Below, one piece after another: positions 22,647-36,500 of a DNA stretch of 64,000 bases (positions within the stretch are counted from its first letter, which is position 1; the number at the start of each line of letters is the position of its first letter). Both the position numbers and the translations under genes were made by a program. The DNA comes from Albula goreensis. Taxonomy: Eukaryota; Chordata; Actinopteri; Albuliformes; Albulidae. Under the pieces are notes generated by a model. That model was given only the letters and a program-made list of their open reading frames with translations. It was not told the DNA's origin and did not search any database. The DNA is taken from contig CM040755.1 of assembly GCA_022829145.1 (NCBI GenBank), positions 10,240,563 through 10,304,562 on the forward strand. The letters are read 5' to 3'.

Positions 22647-25600
22647 GCTGGATCATATGCAACACTAACAATGCATGCAAGCCAGAGACTATTTTGCCCC
22701 TTAGAATCTATATCATACTATATTAAAAAAAAAAAAAAACTAGTTCTGGTCCATGAGGCGGACCATCTCTCACTGTGTCTAATGGAATCCTGTGTGCTTG
22801 CCTTATGTGTCATTGGCCTGCAGCTGAATTTAACTCAGCTGCATATTGATTTTTGATGAGAATGAAGCATCTGACCCATGTCTCACCCTGTAAAATTTCA
22901 GTGCAATTTACTGTGTGACTGCATGTACCGTATATTACCCTTCTAATTTAACATATACCAAAATATGATTTTATGAGGTAGGGAAGACATTGCCAAGAAA
23001 TTATACAGCTAAAGTCAACTGTTGCTTGTTACCATGGTGAGACAGGGCATGCAGAAGTGCCGAAGGCTCCCAAGCATGTCAGGCATAGATACTAAAGCAA
23101 AGAAGCCAGGTAAAATCAGGCTGACCTTCTTACTCATGATGTCAAAGCCTGCCATTATGACCTTGCTCTCATCTACAGTTAAACAAAAGTCAGGCTGCCA
23201 TTTACAGCTGGTGCTGTGTTTAAATGAAGTGCAGGGAAAACAGACCCAAGCACCGTCCCTCAGAGACTCTGAATAGCAATGACTCAAATAGGCCCACTGA
23301 GGCACTGAAATGACCCCAAATGAGCCACAAATTTAAATTCATTGTATAAAATAAGATGATCGGCCAAACTGTGCTTCTGAAGAAAGAGTAAAGTAAATCA
23401 AAAATTTGCAGTTAGTCAGAAGTTAAAGTTTAAGTTAAGTGTTCATTGATTTCACAGAGGATTCTTTTCAGGTATTTGCATTGAGTACAGTGTGAAAATG
23501 GCACTCCACTTGCTTCTCAGATGGATTGATGGGTATTAATATCATCCTGAGTTGAAATGAATGGGAAAGTGCTTACTGACCACACTGCTGGGTAAGAGTT
23601 ACTGGGAAGAAGCAGGATGCTGTTATAAAGTGAAATTGCTGAAGCTCTGTCACTGCTCCTTTGTTAATCTCAGATGACCCATCAGGGTCATCTCTTTATG
23701 TCCTGTCCTTCTGTGACTTACAGCACAGCTAAAATCTTTTTATTTTTAAAGTTCTGCATAAAACGCAGAGTACAACTTAAAAGCCAGTGTCCTATTGGAA
23801 AGCCTGACACCTGCTTTCATAGATTGTTTTTAAAAAATAATAAAAAAATAAAAAAGCCAGCATGATGAAACATACGGTCTTTACTTCAGATGTTCCATCT
23901 GTTATGCTAGCCCGGTAAGCAGACTAAAGAGACCAGCGTGTCCGGTCATTCATTCTGCCCTGTGTGACACATTGCCAGGGGTGCTGAGTCATTTCCGGCT
24001 TCATGGGTGACACAATCAAAGCACCACTTAGACGTTTCCCCAGAGCTGCAGGGAAGATGGAATGTAAGCACACCTGCAGGGAGGGCTGAGTGGAGAACAG
24101 GCATACTCAGATCCAGCCCTCTTGTCCTATTACAATTCACTTGTGTGCTGAGGGTACTGAACTGCAATATTTTCTTTTTTACGGGGGAAGCATTTGGGAA
24201 TGGATCGTTGAACTACGGAACAAGCTGCCAGAATATCCTATGTCCTAAATACATCCTGTAGGCATATCTCACTTCTCTTTTGAATAGGGATCCTCCAATT
24301 TCTGGCTCCAATGAATTTGACAGTGCAGAAAAGGAAACTCTGGCCTGTCTACTTTGCACTGGTCTCTGAGCGACTATTGCAAGGTTATTTCAGAGCTCTT
24401 TAAATGTCGGCCAACTGATGATTCTGCCCTGGAACCCTCGGATCTCCAAGCGACCGCTCTTTGCCAAGTCCTAAAGTCGCACAGATGCTGACAGAGGGTG
24501 AAGACCAGAATGATCTGACAGATCCACATATCACTTGAGTAAAAGCAATGCTCAAAGAATATGCAAAGAAAGATCAAATGATCGAGGCTAAGTTTTGTCA
24601 AGGCAGAAGCTTTACTGGGAGGTCTTTAAAGCATAAAAGCAGTCAAATACTCTTACAATTTAGAAACCACTTTGACACTGGAAAACAAAACTGAAATGCA
24701 TTGCATGTACTGTGAGGATGAGGCAACAAAGTCCACAGCTCAGACTACAGCTGTTTTCTTACCATGTTACCACGGTGCCATTTGTTTCAATGAAATGAAG
24801 ATTAAATGAAACGACAATATTACATCAAAGCACCCCAAAGAAAATCTGATCAAAGGCTGTGGTTCTTATGAAAATAAGAGGCACGAACAGAAAACAATGG
24901 CTCAGACACAAAGATATCGTAAAGCTCAAGTAAATGTATGGTGTGTAAATAAGTCGATTCACACAGAATAAATAGTTTGTAATCTGCAAAATTCAGCAAT
25001 ATACAATTAATTGGCTATACACAAAAAAATCTGCAGGCTTTGGAGCTGAAAATTGCGGTTTCATTGTGGCTAAACCTTACAATTGGTAGCATGAGTGTGC
25101 CTGCAGAATTTTTTGGAGGATTGAATGTAATGGTAGTCAGTGGAAGCCGGGTCCACTTAAATTCACAAACTAACCCTGATGGGATGGGGTCAATTATGCC
25201 CTGCTGCTGTACAACTCACGATCATAGTTCACTAATGACAGAGCCAAGGCCCGAGTCTGAAATTATCCCAGTCAAACCTATGCTCATGACAAGCCACTTG
25301 AGAGCCCCTATATAATTAATAACCCTGTAGAAAAGGAGAATTCAGCCAATCTTGTTCAGCTCTTCCCAATGTATCAGTGAGGTGAGCTGGCCAAGATGTA
25401 GCACAGATATTTATCCCTTTGCCTAAATGCATCCACACTAATCACACTAATGATTTTTGGTAATTAATAGGAAGATGCATTTGACAAATTAACATGGAGG
25501 GGCTGGGGGAGGTCCACATGAGCAAAACATTCTAAAACACTGTCTGAGTCCTACGGGTGATATTTTAACTCTTAATTGACTTAACGAGCATACAGCACTA

Positions 25601-25812
25601 CACAGGAAGTAGCCAGTGGGCATAATTTTGCAGGAAAATAATTTAGAGAATAACACACTGACCAAAAAGCAAGCCATTTGAATGTACGAATACACTTTTT
25701 ATGTAAAAACTGGCATTGGCATTTTATATGTACTTTTAGACTATGATTAATAGGGTTAGAGCAGCCAGCTCCAAAGGAATGTGGACATTATTAGGTCACA
25801 AAGTGTAGTGCT

Positions 25813-25893
25813 AACTACAGGGCTGAAGCTAATATGGTAAGCAAAACTCCTTATTGAAGTTTTGCTTACCATTTTAGCTTCAGCCCTGTAGTT
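25813..25893. repeat. Near-perfect 36-bp inverted repeat (81-nt foldback)
   Basis: The left arm is 25813-25848, the loop 25849-25857 (CCTTATTGA) and the right arm 25858-25893. By eye 35 of 36 positions pair, the exception being a T opposite T at position 21 of the left arm. The arms start AACTACAGGGCTGAAGCTAA. It could be a hairpin precursor RNA, a tiny foldback (hAT-like, since CAGGG...CCCTG ends lie inside) element, or a template-switch product. No 8-bp direct repeat flanks the CAGGG/CCCTG ends. Confidence 0.9.
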
Positions 25894-28236
25894 GATGAAT
25901 TTGCTAATTCATTTCAGTAATTTATCATCATGTATTTTTAAGTTCCATCCTGAAAAAATATTGCAACATTTTCTGCATGTCTCAATGAATTTATTGCAGT
26001 AGAATGTTTTTTTTTTTTTTTTTGCAAATGCACCATTGCTTCCTCTAAATGGAAGAATATCAGCAGCCCACAGTCTTTTGCTGTATGCCAACCAAAAGAA
26101 TCATTACAGGTGATGACTTTCCATATGAAATTCATGTATATGTAAACATGGCCATTAAGGTAATAAACAATAAATGGATTCAATTAGAAGTGTGATTATG
26201 TAGCAGACAGGTGAAATACATTCCTTTGGAGTTCACACTCCTCCCATTCCTCCCACTTTTCCATTCTTTACCAAATTCTTCAGTTAAACATGATGTTTAC
26301 ATACAGTCTTCCATTGCTTGTGCTCAATTAGCATTTAACTATTTTAACACTCTTTGTTAATCCAGCAGCTGCAAGGAATTCACCTTACTCTTGATATAAC
26401 CAGTTTTAACAAATATAATGGATCATTTGCTACAGAAATGTACACAGCAGTCCTAGAGTATAACACTGAGTGTCATTCCAGGTTTTGCTGGAAGTAATAA
26501 GTAGAGATTTGAGGCCACAAATTGGCAAATAAACATGCATTCTCCCCTTAATACCTGGAAAGATACAAACTGTTAAACACTAGTGCTATTGACATCCCTG
26601 CAGTCATGGCATGATTTTTCAGTATTCCAAAGGGACTTTAGTGCAGGGCCTCCACCGTCTGGTCACAAGCAGCTCAACGAAACTCAACAGCTTCCTGTCA
26701 GTGTGACATTCACCCATTCACACCCCTGTCTCTCCAATTCACACTTCTCCCATACACAGTCAATATATTCTGGCATGCCGCTTAAAATTCACACTTACTC
26801 CTGCATGCAAAAACTAGGGCTGAGTGGTGTTTTGTTCAATCAACCATGGATGACAAAGATAAGCACCCACGTATCAAAGGGCCTTGCATGCTGGTGAATT
26901 ACAGTGCATTCAGACATTTGATCAGCAATGTAGAGACTGTTCCTTCTCCACAAGGCAACAGTGGCCCGCTGCTGAGCAGCTGACTGTTTTCCAGCGGTGT
27001 CATGGCCTGGGTTTGTCCAGAGAATATATTGATATCTATAATAGCTTACATTCCCATATCAGGTTTAACTTTGACGGTTTTAATGCAGCAATCCAACAAA
27101 AGATGCTTTTTTGTTTGTTCTTGCTTCTCACAATTGTTGCTGACATTGAGCATGAATTGATTGGTCACCGTAGCTCACTGACACTAAACAACTGATGTCA
27201 GCATACTCCAGTTTTATTTCCAAAAACGATGGTCTATTTCTATTCCTTGCTTTATATGTTGTTTAATGACATGGTTTTCGCTGTTTACCTGAAATCCCAG
27301 CTATGCCAGTTATACACCTGTAGAGAGGGACTGCAGCTGAACTGATATGCCTGTCTGTTAGCTTGTAACTGTTTTCCACACAAGAAGCCAAGCAACATTC
27401 CACAGGAACGCTTGCACCATTATTAACAAAAACACCGCTATTAAGAAAAACCTTTCACAGATGCTAACATGTCAGCTATAATAGGAGGACCATAAAGAGA
27501 TAAAATGAGAAGTCTCTCACAGATTTGTTGCAACCAATCAAAAGGAGCTTTTCATACACAGAAAAACACAATGGTTTATTCAAAATAGCTCATCACTAAA
27601 GCATTTGGTAGCACGACTCTTTTGTTGGTTTCAAGAAGGACAATTCTTTCATCACTATCTGTAGTTGCCTGTTGCATTACTAGGGGGCGCTAATGTAGCC
27701 GTAACCCAAGGTTCCCTGGCTGGCTTACATCTGCCCTACCCTGGCAGGACACGACTGACCTGGTTCTCCTGCAGACTCTCATAAAACAATGATTAAACAG
27801 ACTGAACTTTACCTGTGGGTGAGAAAAAAGGAGGGAAGAGAATTTCTTTCTCCATTTCAGCAAAATATTCAACAATCTACATTTTTGCCTCTCTGTATTT
27901 TTCATTTAAGCTATTTAAACACATTCACATAAATTGTTCACCAAGTATGTCGAATTATAACATGAAATGCAGATCCTATCGGGAGAATATTTTTACCAAA
28001 CATACCAATCAGCCCTACAGTATCTGCTAATTTAGGAGAATCTTTCTTGCTGCATCTAACCAAACATTCCACGAGCTCAACTATCTCACATAGTGACCTT
28101 ATGCACCTTTAAACCTACTGAAAAACACACAAATTCCTGCCAAATGAGGTAACACCTGACAGGAACACTGTTCCAAAGGAAACTACAACAAGAACAGGAA
28201 CAAATCTGTCTAAGGAATTATGTCTCTTAAGGGCTT

Positions 28237-28248
28237 GGGGGGGGGGGG
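28237..28248. repeat. Poly-G run (12 G)
   Basis: A homopolymer of 12 G. The exact length is prone to sequencing error. Confidence 0.9.
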
Positions 28249-29527
28249 TGTCAGACAGAACTTGCTCAAACAGTGTGAGTTTTTGTCTTTGACATGCTTG
28301 TCTAATTATCGCCTGGGTTATTTTTGATCTCACAGTGACAGGATCATCTCAAGCCCCAAGAGCCAATAGATGCCGAATTATGAACTGCACAAAAAAGGGA
28401 GAGCCATTTGTTCTTTCATATGAGTCGGCTCACAGTGTGTGACTGTAACAATGCTTTGTGCAGAATAAGCATCAGCCAGAGCCCCCGTTCATCAGTCCAA
28501 CAAATCAAACATTTTACTACTTGAAAGGATCTGAGGTGCCTGAACATGTTCCATCAAGAGCTGTGTGCTCAACCTTAATTGAACCCTTACAGTATAAAAA
28601 ATCAATCTTGTATTTTTCCTATTAGATGACAGTGACAACATTTGCAATGAAGAGAGAAGAAGAAGAGGCCAGGGATAATTGTTTCAGTGAGCACAGTGCT
28701 GTGGCCACAGAGCACAGCTCTCACCTCAGCTGACATGAGAAACAGTTACGTGGGACTGAACTAATGTACATGCATTCAATTCTGCCTCCTTGCACACGAG
28801 ACTGAGTTCACACGTGCACATTGCACACCATTACCGCACAACTATGCATATAGTGGGAGGGGGGAAGTGAATGGCAATCTCATGCACAACATATATACAT
28901 GCACGTAATACAAAAAGAGACCCAAACAGAAGAAAATGAATGGGTTACAATTTTCATTACAGCAAATGGAATTCTGTACGCTTGATGTTTAACTTATGGT
29001 GTTAAAGGTAACATTAACATCATTGTCAGAGGTGAGGGTGACAACCGCATAACCTTTTGTTTATGGATTTCCAGACAGATTTCCCCTCCCCCCCAAACCC
29101 TGGATAATTGGTCTGCCCTACCTGCTCATTTCCTGTTTCTCCTCTCCCGCTCCTGTACAGCTGCGAGTCGACTTCAAACACCCGTTTGCTAACGTACGCT
29201 GACAGAATCGTCTTACGCGGTCACAAAGTCAGCCCTGTTTCCCACTCCCTTCTCCGTCTCTTATTTCCATTCTCCAAATCCTTTCTTCGGTAAAATAGCT
29301 TTCCCCCGGCAGAAACCTTTAGCTTTAAAGGTTCCTGTTCTGCTGTCCTCTAGTGACTTTCCCCCGACTGACAAGAAACTTCCAACTCCCTCTCAGTAAA
29401 CACAACGGCTCAGTGCACACACCCCCTTCAGTGACTCTCCAATTTCACTGTTTTTTTCCTCCTTTCTCCTCTTTCTCCCTGTTTCTTGTACATTCTACTT
29501 CATGTCTTCCAGCTATAGGCAGATGGC

Positions 29528-29579
29528 AGGGGGGAAGGGGAGGAGGAGGGGGGTGAGGGGGAGGTGTGGGGGTAAGGGT
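29528..29579 (+). repeat. G-quadruplex-forming G-rich tract
   Basis: At least five runs of four to six G, plus a final GGG, separated by loops of 1-6 nt (GGGGGG-AA-GGGG, GGGGGG-TGA-GGGGG, GGGGG-TAA-GGG). It fits the usual intramolecular G4 pattern on the plus strand, the template strand for large2, so the large2 transcript would carry the C-rich complement. Confidence 0.75.
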
Positions 29580-32500
29580 GCAATCTTGCGAATGATTATC
29601 CATCCATGACAAAAGACAGAAGCCGAACTTTGAGAGCAGGTCTCGGGGAAGAATGCAGCCCGTCTCTGGAGCCTCCTGCAAGGTCAGACGGAGTCTGGTT
29701 TACTTTAACACGATACAATGTGACCTCCTCCAGTAATGATTAACAGGGAATGTGCACACTTAATGAATACTTAAGGGGAAGGGGTAAAAAAAAAGCAATG
29801 TAAATGTTTAAACCAGCATTCCGATAAGAGAGTACAGGAACATAAATTGGGTTTCTATTAATAATTTCAACTATACTGGCCACTTAAAAAAACAAAAAAT
29901 GAAAAGAAGTACTTCAAATGAATCACTCTCAAGATGAATTTAAAATTCTGAACACAGTGTGCGAACAGCAATGAAAGTGATTACACAGTAAATGGAGGTT
30001 TCAGAGAATATCTGTATTCATCCATTTGGTCACAATAAGTAATCTGACATTCCCAGAAATAGATTTTTTTCACAGGTTGTAATCCTGCACAAGACTTTGC
30101 CTTGATGAAAATCTAATGAAGCATGCAAACAGAAAGTGACCTCAACAGAGAGTGTGATCTTGTGACTGTATCCCACAATGCCACCTGTGTTTTACAGGAG
30201 TTGAAATTTGAGAGAAGAAAAAGCCTAACACAAGGCCTCCCGCCTGGCTGGACTGCAGGCCAGAGCGATGCACTCTGACCCAACCGGTGCCGAGGTGCGA
30301 ATCACATGCTGTGATAAACCAAAGTGAGCCGTCCTTCCCCAAATATTCTGAGGATTAACACCACTGCTTTTCATGTTAGAGGTCATTCCATTTCCCTGCT
30401 CCTGCAAATCCAGGGAAAAGCAAACGTGTAAAAAAAGCAATGCAGCTACAGCGAAACAAGATATCCATTCTGAAACAAAGGAAGACAATGTTTGCAGGCA
30501 TTGGGTTTCCCCAACACCTGTTCTTTCCACAATCCCCTCCAGGCACTCAGAGAGAGCGGCACTGATATATTACTGCAAACATTCCACAGCTGAGTTATGA
30601 ATACAGTGCCATGGCAGACCTGGAGCTCAAAATCCCGGATCATGGGCCCTCTACCCTGCATCTCACTGTTTGCTCTGGTTATTGGCACACAGGGTCCTGC
30701 AACAACAAACTCCTCTACCGCCCACGGTTTGCTTTGGTTATTGATATCAGTTATTGTTCTGGCAACAGCGGCAGGGTAAACATCATCCTACAGAGCCACC
30801 TACATTTATTCCATCACCGAGCTGCTGAATGGGAGCACATTATGGGTAATGTGTGCCAATGCCAGGCCCTGGGGAATGGTAACGGTGAGGACAAGTATCT
30901 GATCCCCACAGTAGGAGGGAATTTAATTTCCAAGAGGCCTGGGGTGCAGCAAAGCTCTAAGAATGTGAGAAAGCCATCCGCTATGCTGCTCAGTCATCAT
31001 CCTTATGTGATGCACACCTATCCGTTTTGGAAAGGGACCCTATTCAGATGTATGGGTTTACGCTGCTTGCAGTGCTAACGACACTTACCCAATTTCTTCT
31101 AGCTTGGGGATGGCTCTAAGGAATTCACATCAATCCTGCTGAGAGGTCATTAGTGTCTCTTTCATGCTGTGCCTTTTGTACAAGGGACAGGAGTGACTCC
31201 TGCGTCAGTCTTAGAAATTATGCACATGTACAAAAATCCAGTGACCCAGAAAGTGAGGCTTGAATAAAGGAAGAAAAAATGCAAGAGGCAACCAGGTTGT
31301 CAAAATGGTCCATAATGACTTTAACTCATGTAGTAACCAAGATTAACTACAAATGTGATCAAGGTGGAGACTGCAGGCTGTGGTTGCCTGAGGATGAGGA
31401 AATAAATGCATGCTGATGTGACAATAGGAAACCCAGTTTTGCCCCATAGAGTGTTATGAGGCCTCTCTTGGAACACTCCGGAGAAAACCATATTCAAATC
31501 CGACAATTGGCTGAGGAGCAATAGATGATGCAAGCTGGAGGTAAACTTTGAAAACTGCTTAAAATCCTCCACTTTCCAGGTGCCAAAACCTAGTCAATCC
31601 ATAATGGCAACACAATGCTTTTCCCATCATGCTTTACCAGGGACTGTAAGCAGTAAACAAGATGTGGCCGGCTGCGCACAGTCCAGAAAGGAGCCCCAGG
31701 AGATGCAGATGAGCTATCATATGCTAATTTATTTTGCCTTCACACCTAAGCTTGTCTTCCGTCTCACACTGAGCCATTCTCTACTTAATTCGTGACTCTG
31801 TGAAAGAGGGTGTATGAGCGTCAGGGGAGAGCAGAGGTGGGAACAGCTGAGGCTGAAGGTCACAGCAGGAGCTTTTGAGATACATTCCAGTGCCAGTAAG
31901 TTCCTGCTCACCTCAGATGACCATGAACAGTACAGAAATCTCAGTGTTGCAGACTGTGATGTAATCACAGTGTGACTGCCGTATTCGATAAGCACACATA
32001 GGGAAGCTTGGCAGAAGCACAAAAAGAAACATCTCATTAACATCGCTAAATTCCATAATTCCCCTTTATTTTATAAGTCAATCTTGAGGAAATAATGGAG
32101 GCTGACAACTTTTACCACTTGGTTAGGTTTTTTTTTTTGAATGGTTGGGTTTATGAAGTTCATTACAGCCCTACAAATTACTTCAGGGAAACACAAGCTT
32201 CAGTTTCCAGCATCAGACAGTTGAGGTTCAGTCATGCAGAACCAATTGGCCCAGATGTGGTGTCAGTGACTTCCTCAATTAAGAATTTGTTAGTTTTTAT
32301 AAGTGGAAAACTAAAATTTGGTAGGCATTTCAGCATTCTGGATTGGTTTTCTTTTAAAAATACAATGGGAATTATTCGTCAGTTGAGTTTGCACAGTTAC
32401 TGCAGTGAAGCAGACCTCTATGTGTGCTGCTTATTCAAGCAAACTGTACATGTTCAAATGATCAGAGGGGTCATTTCTGCACAACAGGACCTGGTTCTCA

Positions 32501-33478
32501 CACTGAGTTACTTTGTCCCTCCCAGGGCAACACTATGACCGATTAGGTGTTACCCAGCACGAAAGATAGATACAGTTATGAATTTGATTCCAGACCATGG
32601 GGACTGTGTTCAAATCATAATAGCATGTCAATAGGATAAACCCCACAGCGTCCCCCACATGCAGAATTTATGACAGTAAATGTGTTGACTGTTTTTCTGC
32701 TCCAAGTTCCTGACAAAGGTGTAGCGTCGGATTTTTGAACCAGACCTTGGGACCAGAGCCACAGACCTCTGCTCCAGGTACTGCCTGGCACATTGAACAT
32801 TCTCTCTGGGGGAGACAGGTGAATAAACGTGGTGGCTGCCTTCAAGTTCAGCCAAGATGGCTCCAACAAGACAGGCTGCAACAGATTCCCCCCGGGAATC
32901 TAGACTCAACCTGACATCATACCTGAATAAACTATCAGAATGGGGTCTTACCTTAGCTGCTGAAAAGTGGAGACCAGCTCCTTACCTCCTGAGGAAAAAC
33001 CCATCATTGCTCTCTGTCTGATCATAACACATAACCCTGCCTACTCTCCCAGGCAGGGAATCAGACAAATTTTGCTTGAATAATTTTACTTTTAACTCCT
33101 GCACTGTGGATTTGCATATGGACATATCACATCCAATTTCACAAGTAGCCTGGAGTACTCATTAAAGATCACAGCAAAAGTCATACATATTCTAGTGTTA
33201 CATGTAATACAGTATGTCTCATGTGGAATTATTAGGTTTTTATAAAACATGTGATTCCACAGCACTTGTTCCACAGGTTATGGGATTGGTCAGGGATTAC
33301 ATGTGTTTCACAAAATTAAGAAAGTCATGAGACAGGTGCAAAAGTATAACACTCCTCAGTGCGAAGTCAGACTTCTACAGTGATATCATCAGGAAGTGGG
33401 TGTGTCCTGGCACCTTGGAACAGCTGTGCTCACAGCTTACATAAGTTACAAGTAAAAGTTTAATTAAATCAGGATACA

Positions 33479-33598
33479 TACACATGCAAATGCATGCATG
33501 CACATACACACACATGCCAACACACACACACAAAATACAGACATGCATGCACCCCCACACACGCTAACAAACACATGTATGCATACACACATTCAGAT
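33479..33598. repeat. CA/CATG-rich simple repeat
   Basis: An imperfect mix of ACAC, CATGCA and CACACA over about 120 nt. The open frame on the minus strand (Cys/Val/His-rich) is a by-product of the repeat. Confidence 0.85.
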
Positions 33599-36500
33599 GT
33601 ACAAAGCACATCATTACTCAACTGACCAGCCCATAAATAATTATGACTGAGAAAGAAAAAATACTTCCGTGTTACAGAACACCGTTTGTGACACAGTAAA
33701 ATTCTGGAATAGTTTAGTAAGTTTGAGAAAGACGCTGATTAAAGGACAAGAAAGAAAATCTCCTCCAGGATTTTCACTATGCCTCATTATTCGGCCCCTT
33801 TCTGGACAGTGACAATGGACATTCTGTTCTCCTTTGGGAAAGTCAAAAGCTCCATTAGCAAGGTTCAGATGACAGGTTATATAAGCTGTGGCTTTCAGAT
33901 TAGGGAGCACAGCCGGTTTAAGTCTAAACAGACAGACTGGTCTGTGTTCAGTTCCATGGCCATGACACCACTGATGAAAAGGGTTCAAAGCATGACTTCT
34001 TTTTCTACATTATCTTTGCTCTCTCCCTATCTCTCAGCTTTGCAGACTGCAGGTTTACCTTTTTCTTCATTTCTTTATCCAAATCCAAAATGCAGGCTAC
34101 CCGATTTTCAGCCAAAGGTTCTGTACAGAGACTATTTTGGGACCTTGGTACAAAGCCTGGGCCCTCTATGGGGGAACTGTTTGGAATGTCTCGTAGCACT
34201 TGAAGGTTTGTCGATACGAGCGCGATCAATAACACATTTGCACTCAGCTGTGTAATTTCCACTTCATAGTAGAGAGGATTTTGAGTTCCGTTTTATGAGG
34301 ATGGATCTTGCAAATTGCTCTAACCAAATTAAAGCCATTTACAAAACAGCTTATCGAGCAAAAGTGTAACTTCATATTTTGATCTAAGACAAGATATTCA
34401 GGCGCATTAACCCCCGTTTGCTTAAAGTGCATTGAAAAAACACAATAATCAACACTTACAATCCATTTTTCGTCTCTCTAATTACTTTAGTAAAAGGTAC
34501 AATGGCCATGTATGCCATTTTTGTCTCTAGTGGATTAGTTTATCTAAATCCTAAACCGCTTTAATCCTTCTAGATAAGAAGAGGAATCACTGAAGAAGAC
34601 ATGTATATCGTAGTTCTGTTTCTGAGGGTCCAAAGTTACTCATTTGTGCCAACATCTTGCACATTTCAAGGCCTTGCTCCATAACATAATCCATGTTTTA
34701 ACCTTCAGAAGAGTATGTATTATTTATGATGCAATACATATTTTGCCCTCAGCAGGCAAATGGTAAAGGATATCTGTCAGGAAACATGTCATCTTGTCTT
34801 TGCAGTAAGATTAATTCCAGTGGTTGCTAAACCACAGTTATTTACAATGAGCAATCAGGATAGGAATCCTTGGTAAAATGAGAGCAGATGTACAAGATCA
34901 TTAGCTTCACAATAATATACATCTGTAAAATGTGTGCAGGTGTGTGGAAAAAAAAACAAAATGAGAAAGTAATAGTTCTAATTATGCTCCAAAGTAATTT
35001 AGTTAATTTAACAAATAAGTAGTTCAAATGTTTTAACCATATGGCTCTCAACAGGTAAGGATAGTTGTGTCATTAGATGCTGCATGACCATTTCAGGGAT
35101 TACTTTAAAGCTAGTCCAGATCGATTTGTTTTTTCTCCCAGATTTAAAAGTTTCACTCTGCTGGTCACATTAGCTTCAATGACCCTTCTATCTGTAATGA
35201 GTAGTCCTTCCATTATGGAGTTAATAATATTTACTGACCTAAGGATTGCCAGCTGTTATTTTAAAACTGATTTAACAGTTAGTTAAACAGCAAACTCTGT
35301 GGTCCAGGCAGCATAAAATGGATGCCCTTGGATGGCTTACATGGATTTTAAAGTAATGCTTGTGTGCATTCATGTCAAAACACTCACCTGGAAGTGAAAT
35401 GAACATAAAAACAGACATTAAAGGAACGCACTATGCTAACTTCGACAAAACACCTGACAGTTGTCTCATGAAATCATTATTTACACAGTAAGGGTGGAAT
35501 CATGAATGGTGAAATGAAGGAGTCTTTGAGAAAGTCTCTCCACTCCCATTCATCACACAGTGTGTCTGGGATTCACTAAGGAATCACCCATGCTCAGTGG
35601 AACCAGGGTGCACAAGCTGCACTGTTGCATTCTGCAATGATGACAGAAAGCAACAAAAGAAAAGAAGTGAATGGAGCCCTTTTAGAATCAGGAGGCATGA
35701 CATTTCTGTGTGTGCTGTTTAACCAGGGTTCCTGTTCAAGGGTCTCGGCTGAGGCCAAGGCTTTCAGCTTTTATTCTTAAGTGCAGGCAAGATTACTGCA
35801 CCAGGAAATCCAAATTCCATGATTTTCTGCTGAGCTTGAATGCGGTCAATCTATCTAGTTTTTTTTTCTTTTTTAACCATAAACTTACTGATTTGGCTGA
35901 TTGTATCTCATGGCTCATGTATAAATAAAATTAAATAATCAGAGAGCTTACAAAAAAAACCACCTGGACTGATCAACGGTATTAACAGTAAAATGGCAAT
36001 CTGTATTTTCCATTTGTTATGTGGAGTAACCCTTTTAAGAAAGATGAAAATGATGAATTTTGGAAGTAATGCATTTTTGAACGGAATTCGTGAAGTGACA
36101 CTCTTCAACATTTTTGCTTAATATCAAAGCCTGCAAAATTCTTAATATTGGATAAGAACAGGGAGAATAAGCCAGGAAGTCACAGAATTTTTCCAGTCAG
36201 AATAAAGGACAAAGAGCTTAATGCCAGGCCCATTTCCTCTGCTCTCTGACAGGAGTAATCACTTATTTTTCAGCGCATTACCCGGAGTGAGACAAAATCT
36301 AGCACTTATAAAGAGAGACAATTTTTCAAGGGGGTGATGGCACCATAATTAGGAGTCTCTTCCGGGGGTTTCAGTTCTAGCTGTTAACTGAATTAGGCAA
36401 CACATACTGTAGATGTGTGTCACAAAGCACTTTAGGGTCGAATGACTTTTCAAGACGCATGGTGGATCTCCCTTTTATATCACCCCTGACTGTTGTCTGT

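Noticed and set aside
30611..31078. 155-codon open frame on the plus strand
   Set aside because: The product has no recognisable motif and overlaps an imperfect direct repeat; no supporting splice or start context.
32952..32997. Possible microexon on the minus strand (TTTTTCCTCAG acceptor, GCTAAG/GTAAGA donor)
   Set aside because: Two donors and overlapping acceptors within 50 nt, weak pyrimidine tract and no link to a transcript; chance arrangement is likely.
33779..34255. 158-codon open frame on the plus strand
   Set aside because: No recognisable protein or splice context; chance frame in the intron.
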